A model generated the notes under the pieces. That model saw nothing but the letters and a program-made list of their open reading frames with translations, was not told where the DNA came from and did no database searches. A stretch of DNA of 64,000 nt from Thalassobius sp965218685 (lineage in GTDB: Bacteria; Pseudomonadota; Alphaproteobacteria; Rhodobacterales; Rhodobacteraceae). The position numbers and the translations under genes were made by a program. Below are positions 43,218 to 52,311 of this stretch, piece by piece. The stretch spans positions 3,286,001 to 3,350,000 of the forward strand of contig NZ_OZ244657.1 of assembly GCF_965218685.1 (NCBI RefSeq), read 5' to 3'. How positions within the stretch are numbered: the first letter of the stretch is position 1; every line of letters starts with the position of its first letter.

Positions 43218-44648
43218 ATGGACACGAAACCAAGCTTTTTTGACGAGATGTACGACGGTTCCGGCGCGCCGCGCGATCCGTACAGCCTCTATAGCGAATG
43301 GTTCGGCCAGGAAGACCTCAAGCATCTGCGCAATAAATCGCAAGAAGCCGAAGCGTTCTTTCGCCGGATCGGTATTACATTCAATGTGTATGGCCAACAG
43401 GAGGCAGACGAACGTCTGATCCCCTTTGACATTGTGCCACGCATTATATCCGCCCGCGAATGGGCGCGATTGGAACAAGGGATCGAACAGCGTGTCCGCG
43501 CCATCAACGCTTTTTTGTATGACATCTATCACCGTCAGGAAATCCTGCGTGCCGGGCGCGTCCCCAAAGACCTGATCGCCAAGAACGAGGCGTTTCTGCC
43601 CCAGATGGTCGGTGTGAACCCACCCGGCGGAGTATACACGCATATCGTCGGCACCGATCTGGTGCGCACAGGCGAGAACGAATTTTACGTGCTCGAGGAT
43701 AACGCCCGCACGCCCTCGGGGGTCAGCTATATGCTGGAAAACCGGGAAACCATGCTGCAGATGTTCCCCGAGTTGTTCACCAAGCTTAAGGTGCGGCCGG
43801 TTTCCTCGTATCCGCAAAGCCTGCGTCGGTCTCTGGCCGCTTGTGCGCCGCCTGCCTTTAACGGGGATCGCCCTGAGGTCGCGGTGCTGACGCCGGGGAT
43901 TTATAATTCGGCCTATTTCGAGCACGCCTTCCTGGCCGATCAGATGGGGGCTGAACTGGTCGAATCTCATGACCTGCGGATCGTGGACGGACGGGTCTGC
44001 ATGCGCACCACCCGCGGTTTCAAGGCGATCGACGTGCTGTATCGCCGCGTGGATGATGACTATTTGGATCCGCTGAACTTCAACCCGGATTCAATGTTGG
44101 GCGTTCCGGGCATCATGGATGTCTATCGCGCGGGCGGCATCACCATCGCCAATGCGCCGGGCACCGGGATCGCGGATGACAAGGCGCTGTATTCCTACAT
44201 GCCTGATATCGTTGAGTTCTATACGGGCGAAAAAGCGATCCTGCAAAACGTGCCAACCTGGCGTTGCTCTGAAGAGGACAGCCTGAAATACGTGTTGGAT
44301 AACCTGCCCGAACTGGTGGTGAAAGAGGTCCACGGATCAGGCGGCTATGGCATGTTGGTCGGCCCCGCCGCCAGCAAGCGCGAACTGGCCGCGTTCGAAA
44401 AGAAACTGCGCGCCAAGCCCTGGAACTATATCGCGCAGCCGACGCTGGCCCTGTCCACCGTGCCGATCATGGCCAAAAAGGGCCTGGCGCCGCGGCATGT
44501 GGATCTGCGGCCCTTTGTTCTGGTGTCGCCCGGCAAGGTGCACATCACGCCGGGCGGCCTGACCCGTGTGGCGTTGAAAGAAGGCTCTTTGGTAGTGAAC
44601 TCGTCACAGGGTGGCGGAACCAAGGACACATGGGTGCTGGGGGACTAA
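43218..44648 (+). CDS. Circularly permuted ATP-grasp protein (DUF404/DUF407 type)
   Basis: 476 residues. Typical stretches are FFDEMYDGSGAPRDPY, VPRIISAREWARLEQGIEQR, VLEDNARTPSGVSYMLENRE, RRVDDDYLDPL and KEVHGSGGYGMLVGP, the last being the nucleotide loop. The family is predicted to form amide bonds between a carboxylate and an amine, using ATP; no substrate is established. It heads a four-gene operon with alpha-E (4-base gap), transglutaminase (4-base gap) and Anbu (31-base gap). ATG 43218 (MDTKPSFFDEMYD) is chosen on homology. Confidence 0.95.
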   Translation: MDTKPSFFDEMYDGSGAPRDPYSLYSEWFGQEDLKHLRNKSQEAEAFFRRIGITFNVYGQQEADERLIPFDIVPRIISAREWARLEQGIEQRVRAINAFLYDIYHRQEILRAGRVPKDLIAKNEAFLPQMVGVNPPGGVYTHIVGTDLVRTGENEFYVLEDNARTPSGVSYMLENRETMLQMFPELFTKLKVRPVSSYPQSLRRSLAACAPPAFNGDRPEVAVLTPGIYNSAYFEHAFLADQMGAELVESHDLRIVDGRVCMRTTRGFKAIDVLYRRVDDDYLDPLNFNPDSMLGVPGIMDVYRAGGITIANAPGTGIADDKALYSYMPDIVEFYTGEKAILQNVPTWRCSEEDSLKYVLDNLPELVVKEVHGSGGYGMLVGPAASKRELAAFEKKLRAKPWNYIAQPTLALSTVPIMAKKGLAPRHVDLRPFVLVSPGKVHITPGGLTRVALKEGSLVVNSSQGGGTKDTWVLGD

Positions 44649-44652
44649 GACG

Positions 44653-45588
44653 ATGCTGGGAAAAACCGCTGGCGGCCTCTTTTGGATGTTCCGCTATATC
44701 GAACGCTGCGAAAACACCGCGCGCCTGCTGGACGCGGGCTGGCGCATCTCTTTGACCCGCACGGGCGAAGACGAGTGGGAAAGCGTGATCAACACGGCCG
44801 GTATTCGGTTTCTGTACGAAGAGAAATTTCAGGATTTCGAGGCGCGCAATGTCATCAATTTCCTGCTGCGGGATGGGGATAATCCGTCCTCGGTGTTGTC
44901 TGCGATTGGACTGGCGCGGTCAAACGCGCGGCTGGTCCGCACGGCCTTGTCTGCCGAGGTCTGGGAGGCCGTCAACGAATACTGGATGACGATGAAGGCC
45001 CTGCTTGCCCGCCCGGTAACCGAGAAAAACCTGGCGCAGGTATTGGCCGAGATCCGCAACCGCACCGCCATCGTGCGCGGGACATTGCACGGCACGATGC
45101 TGCGCAACGATATCTATAATTTCTGCCGCCTTGGCACATTTCTGGAGCGTGCTGACAACACGGCGCGGATTCTGGATGTGAAATACTATGTGCTGCTGCC
45201 CTCGGCCTCGTTCGTGGGCTCGTCAGTGGACAACACCCAATGGGAGAATATCCTGCGCTCGGTCGGTGCAGAACGCTCGTTTACCTGGCTGCATGGCGGC
45301 GATCCCACGCCCAGCGCCATTGCCGACTTTCTGATCCTTGACCGCCGGATGCCGCGCAGCCTGGCCTTCTGTCATGGCAAGATCCAGGAAAACCTGGCCC
45401 TGCTGGAAAACGAATACGGCTCCCGCCTGCCCTGCCAGGACCAGGCGGAAACCTGCGTCGCCCGGTTCAGGGACCGCGCCGTTGTGGATGTATTCGACGA
45501 GGGGCTGCACGAGTATCTGGAAAGCTCGATCCACGAAACCGCGATGCTGGCCAGCCAGATCGAACAAGACTTCCGCTTTTACGGCTAG
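44653..45588 (+). CDS. Alpha-E domain protein (DUF403)
   Basis: 311 residues, all-helical. It begins MLGKTAGGLFWMFRYIERCE, then NTARLLDAGW, the alpha-E hallmark, and repeats a related helix pattern in FCRLGTFLERADNTARILD. The family always accompanies the permuted ATP-grasp protein and is thought to act with it, but no activity is known. It starts 4 bases after the ATP-grasp stop, so translation is coupled. Confidence 0.94.
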   Translation: MLGKTAGGLFWMFRYIERCENTARLLDAGWRISLTRTGEDEWESVINTAGIRFLYEEKFQDFEARNVINFLLRDGDNPSSVLSAIGLARSNARLVRTALSAEVWEAVNEYWMTMKALLARPVTEKNLAQVLAEIRNRTAIVRGTLHGTMLRNDIYNFCRLGTFLERADNTARILDVKYYVLLPSASFVGSSVDNTQWENILRSVGAERSFTWLHGGDPTPSAIADFLILDRRMPRSLAFCHGKIQENLALLENEYGSRLPCQDQAETCVARFRDRAVVDVFDEGLHEYLESSIHETAMLASQIEQDFRFYG

Positions 45589-45592
45589 GCTC

Positions 45593-46408
45593 ATGATTCT
45601 GAATATTTCCCACGTATCCACATATACTTACGACAGCCCCGATTCTTACGCCCTGCTCCAACTGCGGCTAAAACCCCGCGATGGCCACGGCCAACTGGTA
45701 CAACAATGGGCCACCCAGATCGAAGGTGCCACGCGGCAGCTGAGCTTTGATGACGAGTATGGCAATCACGTCGATCTGATCCTTGTGGACCCCGAGGCGA
45801 CCTCGGTCACCATCTCCTGCGCGGGCACCGTGTCTGTCGAAGATCGTGCCGGCGTGGTGGGCACTCACAAGACCCACACACCGCTGTGGCTGTACGAGGC
45901 AACAACGCCGCTGACCACGCCTGGCAAGGCTCTGCGCAAGCTGGTCGCGGACACAAAGCCTAAACCGGACGAGGCCCCGCTGGCCCATATGCATCGCCTG
46001 ACCGCGGCCATTGCTGCCAAGGTCCGCTATGAAACCGGCCACACGGATTCAGCCACCACCGCCGAGGCCGCCCTGTCAGCAGGTCACGGCGTCTGTCAGG
46101 ACCACGCTCATATCATGATCACCGCCGCCCGCTTGTTCGGGCTACCGGCGCGCTATGTCTCGGGGTACCTGATGATCGATGGCCAGGAAGAGCAGGACGC
46201 AACCCACGCCTGGGCCGAAGTCTGGATCGAGGGCCTGGGCTGGGTCGGTTTTGATGTCTCGAACGCGATCTGCCCCGATGACCGCTACGTCCGCGTGGCC
46301 GTGGGCCGCGATTACCGCGACGCCGCGCCTGTTCATGGTATCCGGCATGGCTCGGGGTCCGAAGATCTTCACGTCGCCTTGAAAGTTCAGAGTCAGACTG
46401 ATCAATAG
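45593..46408 (+). CDS. Transglutaminase-like cysteine protease family protein
   Basis: 271 residues. An N-terminal beta-sandwich (about 1-125) is followed by the transglutaminase core with catalytic Cys in GHGVCQDHAHIM, His in DATHAWAEVWIEG and Asp in GFDVSNAI. Bacterial members often act as proteases or amidases rather than crosslinkers. No signal peptide, so cytosolic. It belongs to the ATP-grasp/alpha-E/Anbu operon, where it may cut or remodel a peptide made by the ATP-grasp enzyme. This pairing is inference from context. Confidence 0.94.
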   Translation: MILNISHVSTYTYDSPDSYALLQLRLKPRDGHGQLVQQWATQIEGATRQLSFDDEYGNHVDLILVDPEATSVTISCAGTVSVEDRAGVVGTHKTHTPLWLYEATTPLTTPGKALRKLVADTKPKPDEAPLAHMHRLTAAIAAKVRYETGHTDSATTAEAALSAGHGVCQDHAHIMITAARLFGLPARYVSGYLMIDGQEEQDATHAWAEVWIEGLGWVGFDVSNAICPDDRYVRVAVGRDYRDAAPVHGIRHGSGSEDLHVALKVQSQTDQ

Positions 46409-46439
46409 AGGCAGCACTTAGGAATCGGATTCGACGAAC

Positions 46440-47177
46440 ATGACTTACTGCGTTGGCCTGTGTCTGAACAAAGGAATGGTCTTCATGTCCGATACCCGCA
46501 CCAATGCGGGTGTGGACAATATCTCGACGTTCAAAAAGATGACAACGTGGGAAATCCCGGGCGAGCGCGCCATCACCATCATGAGCGCGGGCAATCTGGC
46601 CACCACTCAGGCGGTGATCAGCATCCTGTCAGAACGCTCGAAAGAGGTGGCCGAGCGTGACCCAGATATTCTATCGGCCAGTTCGATGTTCCAGGTGGCC
46701 ACACTGGTGGGGCGCACGCTGAAAGAGGTGATTGCCGCAAACGCGGATGCCGGCCAGCGCGCCGACAGCGCCTTCAACGCCACGCTGTTGGTGGGCGGTC
46801 AGGTCGGTGACGGCGAAATGCGCCTGTTCCTGATCTATCCCGAGGGCAATTTTGTCGAGGCCGGCGCAGATACGCCCTTCTTCCAGATTGGCGAGACGAA
46901 ATACGGCCGTCCGATCATCCTGCGTGCCTATGACCCGGATATGTCCTTCGAAGCAGCGATCAAGTTACTGCTGGTCAGCTTTGACTCGACCATAAAGGCA
47001 AACCTGTCTGTTGCGCCGCCGCTGGACGTGCATGTCTATGAAAAGGACAGCATGAAGATCGGCCGCACCTTCCGGGTTGATGCGGATGACCCTTATTTCA
47101 ACGAAATTTCCAGCGGATGGGGCGATGCGCTGCGCGAAGCCTTTACCGTCCTGCCCGAGTTTACGTTCAGCGACTGA
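46440..47177 (+). CDS. Anbu-type proteasome-like peptidase (bacterial proteasome homologue)
   Basis: 245 residues of Ntn-hydrolase fold. After Met removal Thr2 (MTYCVGLCLNKGMVFMSDTR) would be the nucleophile; the Asp in SDTR and Lys in FKKMTTW fit the catalytic set, and ITIMSAGNLATTQAVI is the conserved SAG motif. Anbu proteins form open helical or ring-like assemblies and are the proposed ancestors of proteasome beta subunits; peptidase substrates are not established. It closes the ATP-grasp/alpha-E/transglutaminase operon. Confidence 0.94.
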   Translation: MTYCVGLCLNKGMVFMSDTRTNAGVDNISTFKKMTTWEIPGERAITIMSAGNLATTQAVISILSERSKEVAERDPDILSASSMFQVATLVGRTLKEVIAANADAGQRADSAFNATLLVGGQVGDGEMRLFLIYPEGNFVEAGADTPFFQIGETKYGRPIILRAYDPDMSFEAAIKLLLVSFDSTIKANLSVAPPLDVHVYEKDSMKIGRTFRVDADDPYFNEISSGWGDALREAFTVLPEFTFSD

Positions 47178-47278
47178 CCGCTTGACCTATCGCAAAGCGC
47201 CGGGTCACCGTGCGTGGCACGACTCGTAACAGTATTTTCCGGGTGTATGCGTGGGGGCTTGATATTTCAGTCGCCATA

Positions 47279-47302
47279 ACATATTCTTTTTTCAGAATGT
47301 GT
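47279..47302. promoter_or_regulatory. Inverted repeat upstream of RND efflux operon
   Basis: Arms ACATATTC (47279-47286) and GAATGTGT (47295-47302) are inverted with one mismatch, around an 8-base T-rich spacer in an AT-rich stretch 34 bases before the membrane-fusion-protein start. The spacing fits a TetR- or MarR-type operator. No regulator gene adjoins; the MarR gene at 27.5 kb is far away. Confidence 0.4.
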
Positions 47303-47335
47303 AAGCTTGCAACCCAAGCCGAAAGGACCCCGACG

Positions 47336-48298
47336 ATGAAACCTCTGCTGAAAGCCCTGGCGCTTGGTCTGCTGCCGCTGGCCTCGATGGCCCAGTCGGA
47401 CACCCCGCTGGCCCCAACTCCTGTCACTGAATGGAAAGCTGTCTATGGCCGGATCGAAGCGCGCGACCGCGTTCCCGCCCGTGCCCGGATCGGCGGCACA
47501 CTGGTTGCGCTTGAGGTGACCGAGGGCGATCAGGTCACTGCCGGACAGGCCTTAGCCCGGATTGTGGATGAAAAGCTGAACTTTCAACTGGGCGCGATTG
47601 ATGCGCAGCTGCAGTCGCTGAACTCGCAGCTGGAGAACGCCGAGGCTGAACTGACCCGCGGAGAAGAGCTGTTGGCGCGCGGCGTCACCACCGTGCAGCG
47701 GCTGGACGCCCTGCGCACCCAGGTCGAGGTTCTGACCGGCCAGATCGAGGCCACAACCGCCAACCGCCGCGTCATTGAACAACAAGCCGCCGAGGGCACC
47801 GTTCTGGCCCCTGCTGCGGGCCGTGTGCTGGACGTACCCGTCACCAAGGGCGCTGTTCTGATGCCGGGCGAGGCCGTAGCCACAGTTGGTGGTGGCGGGT
47901 TCTTCCTGCGCCTTGCCATCCCCGAGCGCCACGCCACCGCGCTTCAGGTCGGCGCCGACATCCAGATCGAGGGCGCGACCGGCACATTGGTGCGCGTCTA
48001 TCCCCAGATCGAAAACGGCCGTGTGATCGCCGATGTCGAGGTTGCTGGTCTGCCCGATACCTTTGTCGATGCGCGTGTTCTCGTGCGCATCCCGGTCGGG
48101 GAACGCATGGCCTTGGTGATCCCACAGGACAAGCTGATCACACGCCAAGGCCTTGATTTCGTAGCTGTTCTTCAGGGTGGAGCCCCGATCCTTAAAACTG
48201 TCGTTCCTGGCGTGGCCCAGGATGGCATGGTGGAAATTCTGACCGGCCTGAACGCAGGTGACGTGCTGACCGATGCCAAAGAGGCCAGCCATGAGTGA
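47336..48298 (+). CDS. RND efflux periplasmic adaptor (membrane fusion protein)
   Basis: 320 residues. Signal peptide about 1-20 (ALALGLLPLASMAQS). Lipoyl-like half-motifs (GGTLVALEVTEGDQVTAGQA and PAAGRVLDVPVTKG) flank an alpha-hairpin (about 85-150, AQLQSLNSQLENAEAELTRG), then beta-barrel and membrane-proximal domains. It links the inner membrane pump to an outer membrane channel. ATG 47336 is chosen because GAAAGGA precedes it. The stop overlaps the pump gene start (ATGAGTGA), so the two are coupled. Confidence 0.93.
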   Translation: MKPLLKALALGLLPLASMAQSDTPLAPTPVTEWKAVYGRIEARDRVPARARIGGTLVALEVTEGDQVTAGQALARIVDEKLNFQLGAIDAQLQSLNSQLENAEAELTRGEELLARGVTTVQRLDALRTQVEVLTGQIEATTANRRVIEQQAAEGTVLAPAAGRVLDVPVTKGAVLMPGEAVATVGGGGFFLRLAIPERHATALQVGADIQIEGATGTLVRVYPQIENGRVIADVEVAGLPDTFVDARVLVRIPVGERMALVIPQDKLITRQGLDFVAVLQGGAPILKTVVPGVAQDGMVEILTGLNAGDVLTDAKEASHE

Positions 48299-51200
48299 GC
48301 CGCAAAAACTGGGCATTGCGGGCGGGCTGACGCGCGCTTTCATCACCTCTCCGCTGACGCCGCTGTTCATCATCGCCGCTTTGGCCGTGGGGATCGTGGC
48401 GCTGATCACCTTGCCCCGCGAAGAAGAGCCGCAAATCTCGGTTCCGCTGGTAGACATCCACATGCAGGCCCCCGGCCTGAAGGCGCCTGACGCCGTCAAA
48501 CTGGTCACCGAACCGATGGAGACCATCGTCAAGGGCATCAATGGCGTTGAGCATGTCTACTCGCAAACCGAGGATGACGGCGCCATGGTTACCGCGCGTT
48601 TCGTGGTGGGCACCTCGGCGGATGCGGCCATCCTGCGGGTGCATGACAAGATCCGCGCCAATATGGATCGCATCCCCGTGGGCATCCCCGAACCGCTGAT
48701 CGTGGGGCGCGGGATTGATGACGTGGCGATTGTCTCGCTGACTTTGTCGCCCAAACCGGGACATGACGACATCACGGCCAATGACCTGACCCGCATCGCG
48801 CGCGAGCTGCGCGCCGAGGTGTCCAAAATCGGCGATGTGGGCCTGACCTATCTGGTCGGAGAAGCCCCCGAGGCGATCCGCGTCACCCCCGACCCGGACC
48901 GGCTGGCGCTGTATGGCGTGACGCTGCAACAGCTGGCGGGCAAGGTGCAGGGCGCGAACAAGTCCCTGAACACCGGCAAGCTGCGGGATGGCGGCCAGAT
49001 GATCGACCTTGTGGCGGGCGAAACCCTGACCACCCCGGCCGAGATCGCCAGCCTGCTGGTCACCACCCGCGATGCGCGCCCTGTCTATGTCAGTGACGTG
49101 GCGGATGTGGAATTCATCGGGGATACCTCGGACCAGATCACCGCCAATGTCTCCAAACATGATGGGCAGATTTACCGCGCGCCCGCCGTCACCCTGGCCG
49201 TGGCCAAGCGTGCAGGCGCCAATGCCGTCGTCGTCGCCGAGGAAATCCTGCACAAGGTTCACATGGCCGAGGGCCACCTGATCCCCGACACGATCGAGGT
49301 TCAGATCACCCGCGACTATGGCGAAACCGCCGATGAAAAGGCCAACGAGCTGCTGTTCCACCTTGGTCTGGCAACCGTGTCGATCATCGGCTTGGTGCTG
49401 CTGGCCATCGGCTGGCGCGAGTCCATCGTGGTGGCGATTGTCATCCCCGTGACCATTCTGCTGACGCTGTTTGCGGCCTGGATCATGGGCTACACGCTGA
49501 ACAGGGTGTCGCTGTTCGCGCTGATCTTCTCGATCGGGATTCTGGTCGATGACGCCATCGTGGTGATCGAAAACATCGCCCGCCACTGGGGCATGAAGGA
49601 CGGACGCGAGCGCAAGCAGGCTGCGATTGACGCGGTGGCCGAGGTGGGCAACCCCACCATCGTCGCCACGCTGACCGTTGTGGCCGCCCTGCTGCCGATG
49701 CTGTTCGTGTCGGGGCTGATGGGGCCCTATATGTCGCCCATTCCGTCGAATGCCAGTGCCGCGATGATCTTTAGCTTTTTCGTGGCCGTGATGATCACGC
49801 CCTGGCTGATGCTCAAGGTTGCGGGCAAGGCCCCGGCCCATGCCGAAGGCGGTGATCACGGTGGTCATGACGGCGGTGTGATGGGCCGCGCCTATGCCGC
49901 CATCGCGCGCCCGATCCTGAAATCCAAGGGCATCAGCCTGAGCTTTCTTCTGATCACGGCGGTGCTGTCCTTCGGCTCTTTGGGCGCGCTTTACACCAAG
50001 GACGTGACCGTCAAACTGCTGCCCTTTGACAATAAATCCGAACTGTCCGTGGTCATCGACATGCCCGAGGGCACCAGCGTGGAACAGACCGACGCCGTGG
50101 CCCAATCCATCGCGCGCATGGTGATGGACCTGCCCGAGGTCGTCTCGGCCCAGACCCATGCCGGTTCCGCCGCGCCCTTTAATTTCAACGGCTTGGTGCG
50201 GCACTACTATCTGCGCGAACGGCCTCATATGGGTGACGTGCAGATCCTGCTAACGCCGAAACATGACCGCGAACGCTCCAGCCACGAATTGGCGCTGGAG
50301 ATCCGCCAGATGATCAACCAGATCGACGTACCCGCCGGAACCAGCCTGAAAACGGTTGAACCCCCACCCGGCCCCCCGGTGATGGCGACGCTGCTGGCCG
50401 AGGTCTATGGCCCCACCCCCGAGGCGCGCCGTGAAGCGGCCACCAAGATCCGTGCGGCCTTTGAAACCGTGCCCTACGTGGTGGATGTGGACGACAGCTT
50501 TGGCACCCAGCCGCGCCGCCTGCGCGCCACGGTCAACACTGACAATCTGGAATTTTTCCAGGTCCAGGAACAGGATGTGTTCGACACGATCGCCCTGCTG
50601 AATGCTGGCCAAACCGTGGGCTATTCGCACCGCGGCGAGGGGCGCCACCCCATCCCGATCATGATCAAACGGGACAAGGGCCTGCGCGTGCTGGATGAAA
50701 CCTTTCTGTCCACGCCCATCCCCGCCAACGTCCTGCCCGGCGCGCGCGGCGTCGTGGAACTGGGCGACGTGATCGAGGTCAGCGAAGAATACGCCTCCTT
50801 CCCGATCTTCCGTCACAATGGCCGCTATGCCGAAATGGTCACAGCCGAGCTGGCCGGAAACTTCGAAGCGCCGCTATACGGCATGATCGACGTCGCCGCC
50901 GCACTGGATGACATGGACTGGGCCGAAGGCACCAAGCCCGCCATCAGCCTTTATGGGCAACCCGAGGACGAGTCCCAAACCACCCTGCTATGGGACGGCG
51001 AATGGGAGGTCACCTATGTTACCTTCCGCGATATGGGCGCTGCCTTCGGCGTGGCCTTGCTGGGCATCTACATCCTGGTGGTCGCACAATTCGGCAGCTT
51101 CCGCCTGCCACTGGTGATCCTGACGCCCATCCCGTTGACCTTCCTGGGTATCATCTTCGGCCACTGGCTGTTTGGCGCGCCGTTCTCGGCGACCTCGATG

Positions 51201-51491
51201 ATCGGGTTCATCGCTCTGGCTGGGATCATCGTGCGCAACTCGATCCTTCTGGTGGACTTCATCCGCCACGCCGACGAAAGCCGCGGCAAGGTACAGGTGC
51301 TGATCGACGCGGGCGCCATCCGCTTCAAACCCATCCTGCTGACCGCCATCGCGGCCATGATCGGCGCCGTGGTGATCCTGGCAGACCCGATTTTCCAGGG
51401 CCTGGCGATTTCACTGCTGTTCGGACTGCTGACCTCGACCCTGCTAACGGTGCTGGTGATCCCGGCGATCTACCGGGTCTTTAAAACCTAA
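48291..51491 (+). CDS. RND-family multidrug efflux permease
   Basis: 1066 residues, typical of AcrB-like proton-driven pumps, with twelve membrane segments and two large periplasmic loops. The proton-relay Asp pair is in GILVDDAIVVIENIARHWG. The TM10 position that is Lys in AcrB reads Arg in IIVRNSILLVDFIRHADE, a conservative change. Exports hydrophobic or cationic compounds with the upstream adaptor; no TolC-type channel gene is in the window, so the outer membrane partner lies elsewhere. A strong terminator hairpin follows. Confidence 0.95.
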   Translation: MSEPQKLGIAGGLTRAFITSPLTPLFIIAALAVGIVALITLPREEEPQISVPLVDIHMQAPGLKAPDAVKLVTEPMETIVKGINGVEHVYSQTEDDGAMVTARFVVGTSADAAILRVHDKIRANMDRIPVGIPEPLIVGRGIDDVAIVSLTLSPKPGHDDITANDLTRIARELRAEVSKIGDVGLTYLVGEAPEAIRVTPDPDRLALYGVTLQQLAGKVQGANKSLNTGKLRDGGQMIDLVAGETLTTPAEIASLLVTTRDARPVYVSDVADVEFIGDTSDQITANVSKHDGQIYRAPAVTLAVAKRAGANAVVVAEEILHKVHMAEGHLIPDTIEVQITRDYGETADEKANELLFHLGLATVSIIGLVLLAIGWRESIVVAIVIPVTILLTLFAAWIMGYTLNRVSLFALIFSIGILVDDAIVVIENIARHWGMKDGRERKQAAIDAVAEVGNPTIVATLTVVAALLPMLFVSGLMGPYMSPIPSNASAAMIFSFFVAVMITPWLMLKVAGKAPAHAEGGDHGGHDGGVMGRAYAAIARPILKSKGISLSFLLITAVLSFGSLGALYTKDVTVKLLPFDNKSELSVVIDMPEGTSVEQTDAVAQSIARMVMDLPEVVSAQTHAGSAAPFNFNGLVRHYYLRERPHMGDVQILLTPKHDRERSSHELALEIRQMINQIDVPAGTSLKTVEPPPGPPVMATLLAEVYGPTPEARREAATKIRAAFETVPYVVDVDDSFGTQPRRLRATVNTDNLEFFQVQEQDVFDTIALLNAGQTVGYSHRGEGRHPIPIMIKRDKGLRVLDETFLSTPIPANVLPGARGVVELGDVIEVSEEYASFPIFRHNGRYAEMVTAELAGNFEAPLYGMIDVAAALDDMDWAEGTKPAISLYGQPEDESQTTLLWDGEWEVTYVTFRDMGAAFGVALLGIYILVVAQFGSFRLPLVILTPIPLTFLGIIFGHWLFGAPFSATSMIGFIALAGIIVRNSILLVDFIRHADESRGKVQVLIDAGAIRFKPILLTAIAAMIGAVVILADPIFQGLAISLLFGLLTSTLLTVLVIPAIYRVFKT

Positions 51492-51495
51492 CGAA

Positions 51496-51524
51496 AGGGC
51501 GCGGTGCATAACCCACCGCGCCCT
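51496..51524 (+). terminator. Terminator hairpin after RND permease gene
   Basis: Arms AGGGCGCGGTG (51496-51506) and CACCGCGCCCT (51514-51524) form a perfect 11-bp stem with a 7-base loop, 5 bases after the permease stop. The bases after it (GCTTCTTT) are only moderately T-rich and belong to repeat copy 4. Confidence 0.75.
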
Positions 51525-51525
51525 G

Positions 51526-51553
51526 CTTCTTTGCTCTCAAAATACTCAATTCC
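51526..51553 (+). repeat. Interspersed intergenic repeat, copy 4 of 4
   Basis: Core CTTCTTTGCTC (51526-51536), then TCAAAATACTCAATTCCG, matching copy 1 more closely than copies 2 and 3 (AATACTCA instead of AATACTCC). It lies between the convergent RND permease and glycosylase genes, right after a terminator stem. Confidence 0.6.
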
Positions 51554-51585
51554 GAACCGCACGACTGGCGCGGCGGCCTTTGGTG

Positions 51586-52254
51586 CTAATCCACGCTCAT
51601 CGCCAGCACCTGGCTGATCTGCGTCATCGGACGGCCCGACTGATCATGCCAATCGTTGAACGCCCCCTGAACTGCCTTCATCGCGGTTTTCGAGGTCGGA
51701 GGCTTGTCAACAACACCCTCGGCGATCAAACGCTTGGTCACATCACCCGAGGTCACATAGGCATCCCAGCCCATCACCCGCAGCACTCGCATCGCAGTGT
51801 TCCCGCCCAAATGCGCGCCGCGTTTGCCCAGCGTTGTCACCAGATCGGCCTGCTCTGACACCGGCCAGTTGGCCAGATACCCGCTGACATCCCCGGTTTC
51901 GTCCTGCAGATCCCGCAGCATCCGCGCGTTATCGATCACCGACTGAATCTTGCGCCCGTTGCGCACGATCCCCTTGTCGGCCAACAGACGGTCCATATCC
52001 TCGTCATGGTAAAAGGCCACGCGATCCACGTCGAATTCGTGAAAAGCATCACGAAACCCTGGCCATTTGTTTTCGATCACCGTCCAGCTAAAGCCCGCCT
52101 GAAACACCGCGCGGGCCATTTCCTGCAACCAATCGCTGGCCGGACGCGCGGCCAATTCAGCCACCGGCACGGGGGATTTCAGCATCCCCTCCAGCGCGTC
52201 GGCCCCGCCTTTACGGTCAGCCGCAATCTGAAAAATCTCGTCAAATGAACGCAT
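51586..52254 (-). CDS. DNA-3-methyladenine glycosylase I-like protein
   Basis: 222 residues of HhH-GPD fold. The stretch FQAGFSWTVIENKWPGFRDAFHEFD, seen here in two parts around residues 52-76, then IVRNGRKIQSVIDNAR, matches the Tag family, which removes 3-methyladenine from DNA in base excision repair. The Cys/His zinc snap found at both ends of the E. coli enzyme is absent, so this is a divergent member. It stands alone on the minus strand, facing the RND operon. Confidence 0.85.
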   Translation of the reverse strand: MRSFDEIFQIAADRKGGADALEGMLKSPVPVAELAARPASDWLQEMARAVFQAGFSWTVIENKWPGFRDAFHEFDVDRVAFYHDEDMDRLLADKGIVRNGRKIQSVIDNARMLRDLQDETGDVSGYLANWPVSEQADLVTTLGKRGAHLGGNTAMRVLRVMGWDAYVTSGDVTKRLIAEGVVDKPPTSKTAMKAVQGAFNDWHDQSGRPMTQISQVLAMSVD

Positions 52255-52311
52255 CTCGCCCTCCTGTTCGCGAACAGTTTAGGGCGTGCACCGGATCAGA
52301 CCAGAGGAAAC

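Noticed and set aside
48192..50228. 678-codon open frame antisense to the RND permease
   Set aside because: Opposite strongly conserved membrane protein sequence; Gly/His/Gln-rich without features.
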